Part shown: positions 57,828 through 64,000 of the stretch, one piece after another | How the letters are laid out: each line of letters starts with the position of its first letter | Numbering within the stretch: position 1 is the stretch's first letter | Assembly (NCBI RefSeq): GCF_026627445.1 | Contig: NZ_JAPNLJ010000027.1 | Coordinates: 1 to 64,000 of the forward strand | Direction: 5' to 3' | Origin: Streptomyces sp. H27-H1 | GTDB taxonomy: Bacteria; Actinomycetota; Actinomycetes; Streptomycetales; Streptomycetaceae | Length of the DNA: 64,000 nt | Program-made: the position numbers and the translations under genes | The notes under the pieces: generated by a model | Told to the model about the DNA's origin: nothing | The model's database searches: none | Seen by the model: the letters and a program-made list of their open reading frames with translations, nothing else

Positions 57828-58885
57828 ACGTGACAGTGGTGAAGCGGCCGGTGACGCCGGGAGTGCGGCTCGGCCGGATGTCGTTCGTATGGCGGCCCAG
57901 GATCGTGCTGGTCACGCTGCTGCTGATGGCGGCGACCTTCCTGGGGTTCTGCCTGTCCATCGCCGTGGGGGACTTCCCCCTGAGCCTGCGGCAGGTGGTG
58001 GCCACGCTGTTCGGCGGCGGTGAGCAGGTCGACCAGTTCGTGATCATGGACTTGCGCATGCCGCGGGCGCTGGCCGGGCTCGTCGTGGGCGTCGCCCTGG
58101 GGATGTCCGGGGCGATCACCCAGTCCATCGCCCGCAACCCGCTGGCCAGTCCGGACATCCTGGGGATCACCGGAGGCGCCAGCGCGGTCGCGGTGTGCCT
58201 GGTGACGGTGTCGGGCGGGACCGCCGCCGCGGTCGTCAGCACCGTGGGCCTGTCCGGGGCGGCGCTCGCCGGCGGTCTCGCCACGGGGCTGCTGGTGTAC
58301 TTCCTGGCGTGGCGGCGCGGGGTCGACGGCTTCCGGCTCATCCTCATCGGCCTCTCCGTGAGCGCCGTCATGGAGGCGATCACCACCTGGCTTCTGGTCA
58401 CCGCCGACATCAGGGACGTGGCGCGGGCCCAGGCGTGGCTGGTCGGTTCCCTGGACAACCGGTCGTGGGGCGAGGTGTGGGTGGCCCTCTGGGGCACCCT
58501 CGTCCTCGCGGTCGTCGTGGCGTGCGTCGCCTTCCAGTTCAAGCCGCTGCACTTCGGCGACGACGTGGCCGCGGGCCTCGGCGTCCGCTATTCGCTGGTC
58601 CGGGCCGTCCTGCTGCTGTGCGCGGTGCTCCTGGCCGGCTTCGCGGTGAGTGCGGCGGGACCGGTCCCGTTCGTGGCCATGGTCGCGCCGCAGGTGGCGA
58701 TCCGTCTGACGAAGTCCCCCACACCGCCGCTGGTGGCATCCGCCATTACGGGAGCGCTGCTGCTGATCGGCGCGGACCTGGTCGCCCGTACGGTACTGCC
58801 GGTCAGTCTGCCGGTCGGCGTGGTCACCGCGGCGATCGGCGGCCCCTTCCTCATCTACCTCCTGGTGCGGGCGAATCGCCGCTAG
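57824..58885 (+). CDS. cchD: ferric-siderophore ABC transporter permease CchD
   Basis: The 353-residue FecCD-type permease carries MPRALAGLVVGVALGMSGAI and RNPLASPDILGITGGASAVA, and later AGPVPFVAMVAPQVAIRL. It has about nine membrane helices. The ATG overlaps the cchC stop (ATGA), so both permease subunits are produced together as a heterodimer. An iron box follows 8 bases after the stop. Confidence 0.85.
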   Translation: MNVTVVKRPVTPGVRLGRMSFVWRPRIVLVTLLLMAATFLGFCLSIAVGDFPLSLRQVVATLFGGGEQVDQFVIMDLRMPRALAGLVVGVALGMSGAITQSIARNPLASPDILGITGGASAVAVCLVTVSGGTAAAVVSTVGLSGAALAGGLATGLLVYFLAWRRGVDGFRLILIGLSVSAVMEAITTWLLVTADIRDVARAQAWLVGSLDNRSWGEVWVALWGTLVLAVVVACVAFQFKPLHFGDDVAAGLGVRYSLVRAVLLLCAVLLAGFAVSAAGPVPFVAMVAPQVAIRLTKSPTPPLVASAITGALLLIGADLVARTVLPVSLPVGVVTAAIGGPFLIYLLVRANRR

Positions 58886-58892
58886 GTGATAG

Positions 58893-58911
58893 AAAGGTTA
58901 GGCAAGCCTAA
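58893..58911 (+). promoter_or_regulatory. iron box upstream of cchE
   Basis: AAAGGTTAGGCAAGCCTAA matches the iron-box consensus at 15 of 19 positions. It starts 8 bases after cchD and 33 bases before the cchE start codon, so cchE has its own iron-regulated promoter. Confidence 0.75.
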
Positions 58912-58925
58912 ATATAGGGGGGGCC

Positions 58926-59786
<861 letters not shown>

Positions 59787-59788
59787 GC

Positions 59789-59807
59789 TTAGGCTAGGCT
59801 TACCTCA
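59789..59807 (+). promoter_or_regulatory. iron box upstream of cchF
   Basis: TTAGGCTAGGCTTACCTCA matches the iron-box consensus at 16 of 19 positions. It begins 3 bases after the cchE stop and lies 71 bases before the cchF start codon. Confidence 0.8.
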
Positions 59808-59877
59808 CTTCCCCGGGGTACGGTTTGCCTGCCCTAAGTGGGGCCGCAGTGGACAGTACGAAAGCAAGGGATCCCGC

Positions 59878-60936
59878 ATGCTCCTCGACCGAACGACACG
59901 TATGAAGCCCTGGCGGCAGCTTGCGGCAACCGTGTCCGCCGCGGCCCTCGGTGTGGGTCTCCTCGCGGGCTGCGGTTCCGACTCGGCGGACAAGGGCAAG
60001 AAGGACGACAGCGCCAACGCCCCGGCCGCCACCGGCGCGTTCCCGGTCGAGGTCGAGCACTTCTTCGGGTCCACCGAGGTCAAGAAGGCACCCCAGCGGG
60101 TCGTGTCGGTCGGTTACACCGATGACCAGACCATCCTCTCCTTCGGCATCAAGCCGGTCGGCATGGTCGACCAGTACCCGAACCCGGCGGGCCAGAGCCC
60201 CGACATCAACACGCAGTGGCCCTGGGTGAAGGACAAGTGGGGCGAGACCAAGCCCGAGGTCATCATGAGCAACGGTGACGCCGGCCCCAACTTCGAGAAG
60301 ATCGCGGCCCTGCGCCCCGACCTGATCATCGCGGTCTACTCCGAGGTCGACCAGGCCGCCTACGACAAGCTCTCCAAGATCGCTCCGACGGTCGGCCGCA
60401 CGAAGACGGAGAAGGAGCCCTTCAGCGCTCCGTGGCAGGACAACGCCCTCCACATCGCCAAGGCGCTCGGCAAGGCCGACGAGGGCAAGGCCATGGTCCA
60501 GGGCATCCAGGACAAGCTCGCCGCGGTCAAGAAGGCGCACCCCGAGTTCGCCGGCCAGACCGCCGTCTCGCTGTCCTGGTACAAGGACGCGGTCAACCCC
60601 TTCACCACCACCGACGTGCGCGGTCAGCTCCTGACCGGCATGGGCTTCAAGGGTCAGACCGAGATCGACAAGATCGCGGGCAGCGGCTTCTCCACCGCGC
60701 TCTCCCCGGAGCGCATGGACCTCATCGACGTCGACCGCGTCTTCGTCATCAACGACAAGGCCGACACGGACGCGCTGAAGAAGTTCGACCTCTTCGCCAA
60801 CCTGAAGGTCACCAAGGCCAACAAGGTGTCCTACCTGCTGGACAGCGAGGGCCCGGCGGCCGGCGCGGCCATGTCCCAGGCCACCCTGCCCTCCCTGCCG
60901 TTCGCGATCGACGAGCTCGTCAAGTCGGTCGGCTAG
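59878..60936 (+). CDS. cchF: ferric-siderophore-binding lipoprotein CchF
   Basis: The 352-residue protein starts with a signal peptide and lipobox (GVGLLAGCGS, lipid on Cys about 35). After a Lys/Asp/Ala-rich linker comes a periplasmic-binding fold of the FepB/BtuF class (RVVSVGYTDDQTILSFGIKP, ALRPDLIIAVYSEVDQAAYD). It is anchored outside the membrane and delivers the iron complex to CchCD. AAGGGA lies 6 bases before the ATG. Upstream in-frame codons to 59698 are rejected because they lie inside cchE. Confidence 0.9.
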   Translation: MLLDRTTRMKPWRQLAATVSAAALGVGLLAGCGSDSADKGKKDDSANAPAATGAFPVEVEHFFGSTEVKKAPQRVVSVGYTDDQTILSFGIKPVGMVDQYPNPAGQSPDINTQWPWVKDKWGETKPEVIMSNGDAGPNFEKIAALRPDLIIAVYSEVDQAAYDKLSKIAPTVGRTKTEKEPFSAPWQDNALHIAKALGKADEGKAMVQGIQDKLAAVKKAHPEFAGQTAVSLSWYKDAVNPFTTTDVRGQLLTGMGFKGQTEIDKIAGSGFSTALSPERMDLIDVDRVFVINDKADTDALKKFDLFANLKVTKANKVSYLLDSEGPAAGAAMSQATLPSLPFAIDELVKSVG

Positions 60937-60938
60937 GT

Positions 60939-62726
60939 GTGAGCGCCACGGACACTCGGGTCGCCCCGGCAACCCTGCGTACGACGACCGGACGTGAAGC
61001 AGCCCGATGGGTCGCGGCGAACTGCCGCAAGATGCCCTGGCTGACGTCCGCCGCCGTACTCAGCACGGTCGCCGGGGCGGCTCTCCAAATGCTCCCCGTA
61101 CTGCTGCTCGGCCAGGTGGTCGACGGAGTCACCGGGGGCGAACCGCGTTCGGTCCTGGTCACGATCGGGGCATGGATGGTCGCCGCCGCGCTGCTCGGCG
61201 CGGCGGCCGCCGCCGTATCGGCCTACCTGATCGGGCGGCTCGGCGCCGACCTGCTCGCGCAGCTGCGCGAAGGCGCCGTCCGGGCCGTACTGGGCATGCC
61301 CAGCGCCCGGGTCGAACAGGTGGGCCGCGGTGACGTGCTCTCCCGGGTCGGCGACGACGTCGCCGTCCTGTCCAAGGGCATCCGGTCGGCCATCCCCACC
61401 GTCTTCTCGGCGGGGGTCCTGGTGGCCATCGCCACGGTCGGCATGTTCGGGCTCGACTGGCGGCTCGGCCTGGCGGGCGCCTGCGCGCTGCCGGCCTACG
61501 CGCTGGCCCTGCGCTGGTACCTGCCCCGCTCCGCCCCGCTCTACCAAAAGCGCGCTGTCGCCCAGGCCGAACGGGCGCAGTCGCTGATCAGCGGCCTGAA
61601 CGGCATCGAGACGGTACGGGCGCACCGCCTGGAGGAGGCCTTCCGGGAGAAGGTCTCCGACGACTCGAGGCGGGTGCGGGACCTCGGGATCGAGGTGTTC
61701 CACTTCTTCGGCCGGTTCGTCGGCAGGGAGAACCGGGCGGAGTTCATCGGCCTGTCCCTGATCCTCGTGGTGGGCTACTTCCTGCTGGAGACCGGCTCCG
61801 CCACCCTCGGCGAAGTGGCGGCGGCCCCGCTGGTGTTCCACCGCCTGTTCACCCCGCTGGGCGCGATCATGTTCACCTTCGACGAGGCCCAGAAGTCGGG
61901 CGCGAGCCTGACCCGGCTCGTCGGGGTGCTGCACGAGTCCACCGAGGAACGGCTGGTGGGCGACAGGGCCGCGGCGCTGGTGGACGAAGGCCCGTACCCG
62001 GTGACGGTGAAGGGGCTGACGTTCGGTTACCCCGGAACCGACGAGCCGGTCCTGAGCGACGTCAGCCTGACGATCCCGGCGGGCGGCTCACTGGCCCTGG
62101 TGGGCGCGACGGGCGCCGGCAAGACGACCCTGGCCGCACTCATCGCCGGCATCGGGACCCCGCAGGCCGGGTCGGTGCGGATCGGGTCGACCGACCTCGC
62201 CGATCTGGACGAGGCGGGTGCCAGGGCGATGGTGAGCATCCTGACCCAGGAGGCACACGTGTTCTCCGGGCCGCTCTGCGACGACCTGCGGCTGGCGGCG
62301 CCGGAGGCGAGCGAGCGCGAACTCATGGCCGCGCTGCGCATCGTAGGCGCGGACGAGTGGGTCGAAGCGCTGCCCGACGGGCTGGACACCGCCGTCGGCG
62401 AGGGCGGCAGCCGGCTGGACGGCACCAAGGTCGCCCAGATCGCCCTGGCCCGGCTGGTGTTGGGCCGGGCGCCCGTGGTGGTGCTCGACGAGTCCACCGC
62501 GGAGGCGGGCAGCGAGGGGGCCGCCGAGCTGGAACGGGCCGTGCTGGCCGCCTGCTCCGGCCGGACCACGCTGTTCGTGGCCCATCGGCTGACCCAGGCG
62601 GTGGCGGCGGACCGGATCGCCGTGCTGGATGCGGGACGCGTCGTGGAGCAGGGCACGCACGAGGAGTTGGTGGCCCTGGGTGGCCGCTACGCGCGACTCT
62701 GGCGGGCCTGGAGAGACGCTAGTTAG
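60939..62726 (+). CDS. cchG: ABC exporter with fused membrane and ATPase domains, CchG
   Basis: The 595-residue protein has six membrane helices (about 30-310) followed by an ATPase domain with Walker A LVGATGAGKTTLAALIAG and Walker B VVVLDESTAEA. The ABC signature region reads GGSRLDGTKVAQIALARLVL in place of the usual LSGGQ, so it may be a weak or atypical site. The equivalent gene in coelichelin clusters is thought to export the siderophore or its precursor. It starts at GTG, 2 bases after the cchF stop. Confidence 0.8.
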   Translation: MSATDTRVAPATLRTTTGREAARWVAANCRKMPWLTSAAVLSTVAGAALQMLPVLLLGQVVDGVTGGEPRSVLVTIGAWMVAAALLGAAAAAVSAYLIGRLGADLLAQLREGAVRAVLGMPSARVEQVGRGDVLSRVGDDVAVLSKGIRSAIPTVFSAGVLVAIATVGMFGLDWRLGLAGACALPAYALALRWYLPRSAPLYQKRAVAQAERAQSLISGLNGIETVRAHRLEEAFREKVSDDSRRVRDLGIEVFHFFGRFVGRENRAEFIGLSLILVVGYFLLETGSATLGEVAAAPLVFHRLFTPLGAIMFTFDEAQKSGASLTRLVGVLHESTEERLVGDRAAALVDEGPYPVTVKGLTFGYPGTDEPVLSDVSLTIPAGGSLALVGATGAGKTTLAALIAGIGTPQAGSVRIGSTDLADLDEAGARAMVSILTQEAHVFSGPLCDDLRLAAPEASERELMAALRIVGADEWVEALPDGLDTAVGEGGSRLDGTKVAQIALARLVLGRAPVVVLDESTAEAGSEGAAELERAVLAACSGRTTLFVAHRLTQAVAADRIAVLDAGRVVEQGTHEELVALGGRYARLWRAWRDAS

Positions 62727-62737
62727 GCCACCCTAAT

Positions 62738-62756
62738 TTAGGTTAGGCTAGCCTTC
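62738..62756 (+). promoter_or_regulatory. iron box upstream of the NRPS gene
   Basis: TTAGGTTAGGCTAGCCTTC matches the iron-box consensus at 16 of 19 positions. A second, weaker copy (TTAGGCCACCCTAA, 62723-62736) lies directly before it, giving a double site 46 bases before the start codon. Confidence 0.8.
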
Positions 62757-62783
62757 GTACCTTGGAAGGGTGTTGAGTCTTCA

Positions 62784-64000
62784 ATGATGGAACCGAGCGC
62801 TCGTCTCGTGCTGATCTCTCCCACGCGCCTGGCAGACGTGCGCCGGCGTACCGGCGGATACTCCGACCGGACCATCGCCGAGGCCTGTGCCATCGGTCTG
62901 GCGTACTGGGCGACGGGCGAGAGCCCCGACGGCATCGACCTGGTCTCCGGCACGCTGTTCGCCGACGTCCTCGGATGGGTCGAGAACGGCGGCGCCGCGC
63001 CGAGCGGCTGGCAGACCGGCGAAGCCGCCCCGGACGGTATGGCCATCACCCTTCCCGAGGGCGTCCTGACGTCCGACGCGCAGCTCGCGCTGGACGACCT
63101 GGCGGACTTCCCGGACCGGCCCCTCGGCACCATCAGCCCGTCCGGGGTGACGGAGCGGCTGGTCACCCTCGCCGAATGGAACGACACCGGGGCCGACCGG
63201 CTCCGGCCGACCATCGTGGAGATGTTCCGCGAGCAGGCACGGGTCCGGCCCGACGCGGTCGCCATCGTCGACGAGAACCGGTCGCTGACCTACCGCCAGG
63301 CAGCCGAGCTGTCCGCGCAGTTGGCCCACCACCTCATCGGGCGCGGACTTGACTCCGAGCAGGTCGTGGGCATTTCGCTGGGCCGATCCGCCGACATGGT
63401 CATCGGCCTGCTCGGTGTGCTGCAGGCCGGCTGCGCCTTCGTCCCGCTCGACCCGCAGTGGCCCGCAGCGCGCCGCGCCGTCGTCATCGACGACGCGCGG
63501 GTCGTGGTGCAGCTCAACGACTCCGGCGAGCACGACCCCGCGGAACCGGCCGCCGTCGCCGTCGACCTCGACGACTGGCTGTACACCGCCCACCCCATCG
63601 AGGCCACCGGAGTCACCGCGCACGGCAACTCCCTGGCCTACGTGATCTTCACCTCCGGTTCGACCGGCCGCCCCAAGGGCGCGATGATCCGGCACGAGGC
63701 GATCAGCGAGCGCCTGCTGTGGCAGGTCAACGAGATCCTGGGATTCGGCCACGACGACGCCTCGCTGTTCAAGGCGCCGCTGTCCTTCGACATATCGATC
63801 AACGAGATCTTCCTCCCGCTCGTGTGCGGCGGCCGCCTCGTCGTCCTGCGGCCCGGCGGCGAACGCGACCCGCACCACCTGCTCAGCGTGATCGCCGAGC
63901 ACCGCGTCACCTTCACCTACCTCGTGTCGTCCATGCTGGACGTCCTGCTGGAGATCGCCGGTGACTCCGACCGGCTCGACAGCATGCGGCACGTGTGGTG
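62784..64000 (+). CDS. cchH: coelichelin-type nonribosomal peptide synthetase CchH (partial)
   Basis: About 405 N-terminal residues are seen before the window ends. After an N-terminal segment of about 140 residues, an adenylation domain begins (TIVEMFREQARVRPDAVAIV) with core motifs A2 LLGVLQAGCAFVPLD and A3 LAYVIFTSGSTGRPKGAMI. In coelichelin-producing streptomycetes this NRPS joins formyl-hydroxyornithine, threonine and hydroxyornithine. The amino-acid specificity pocket is only partly inside the window. The start is at one of two adjacent ATGs (62784/62787). Confidence 0.85.
   Translation, partial: MMEPSARLVLISPTRLADVRRRTGGYSDRTIAEACAIGLAYWATGESPDGIDLVSGTLFADVLGWVENGGAAPSGWQTGEAAPDGMAITLPEGVLTSDAQLALDDLADFPDRPLGTISPSGVTERLVTLAEWNDTGADRLRPTIVEMFREQARVRPDAVAIVDENRSLTYRQAAELSAQLAHHLIGRGLDSEQVVGISLGRSADMVIGLLGVLQAGCAFVPLDPQWPAARRAVVIDDARVVVQLNDSGEHDPAEPAAVAVDLDDWLYTAHPIEATGVTAHGNSLAYVIFTSGSTGRPKGAMIRHEAISERLLWQVNEILGFGHDDASLFKAPLSFDISINEIFLPLVCGGRLVVLRPGGERDPHHLLSVIAEHRVTFTYLVSSMLDVLLEIAGDSDRLDSMRHVW

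Overview
The window is high-GC actinobacterial DNA, almost certainly Streptomyces. The right end carries a coelichelin-type hydroxamate siderophore cluster (cchA to the start of cchH) with iron-box operators. The left part carries XRE/ImmA/MAB_1171c-type regulatory genes, and much of the rest is degraded transposases and pseudogenes, as in a chromosome arm or a large plasmid.

Layout. 1-3.1 kb: debris (transposase tail, IS21 istA fragment, HAD fragment, frameshifted MFS gene). 3.1-7.9 kb: an ImmA/IrrE-type metallopeptidase, a MAB_1171c-like membrane protein, a HAD hydrolase, a three-segment XRE-like regulator and an unknown gene. 7.9-9.4 kb: degenerate sequence with a frameshifted LysM remnant. 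9.5-10.4 kb: a probable toxin-antitoxin pair.

10.6-40.7 kb: a coherent block of about 30 kb, nearly all on the minus strand, that reads as the conjugation region of a mobile element. It encodes a pilin-like two-helix protein, a large exported protein, a membrane protein with lysozyme-like and CHAP cell-wall hydrolase domains, two duplicated pairs of bitopic proteins with VirB8/TcpC-like topology, small membrane proteins, an HUH-type relaxase, a two-domain ClpB-like AAA ATPase, a tail-anchored coiled-coil protein, a 1348-residue VirD4/TraG coupling protein, a single-chain RNA polymerase carrying beta-like and beta-prime-like catalytic halves in one 1848-residue polypeptide, a translationally coupled 579-residue partner, a small protein and an HU-like protein. 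A divergent XRE regulator sits at the head of the block. Hairpins divide it into operons and a CGATAGG/CTATCG motif recurs at the operon starts. I see no VirB4-type ATPase, replication initiator or intact integrase. A self-encoded RNA polymerase inside a conjugation locus is the most striking feature of the window.

40.7-45.6 kb: a graveyard holding a degraded tyrosine recombinase, an IS5-type transposase, GNAT and AraC fragments, a frameshifted alpha/beta hydrolase, half an IS110 transposase and a truncated DUF262 (GmrS-like) gene. 45.8-54.0 kb: a complete four-gene Wadjet (JetABCD) anti-plasmid operon, whose genes overlap by 4 to 10 bases. 54.0-64.0 kb: the coelichelin-type cluster: formyltransferase, ornithine monooxygenase, two permeases, ATPase, binding lipoprotein, ABC exporter and the first adenylation domain of the NRPS, which runs off the window.

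How they fit together: the relaxase and coupling protein would process and deliver DNA; the VirB8-like pairs, pilin-like protein and wall hydrolase would build the channel; the ClpB-like ATPase is a candidate energiser or assembly factor; and the RNA polymerase plus HU-like protein may give the element its own transcription. These last two roles are inference.
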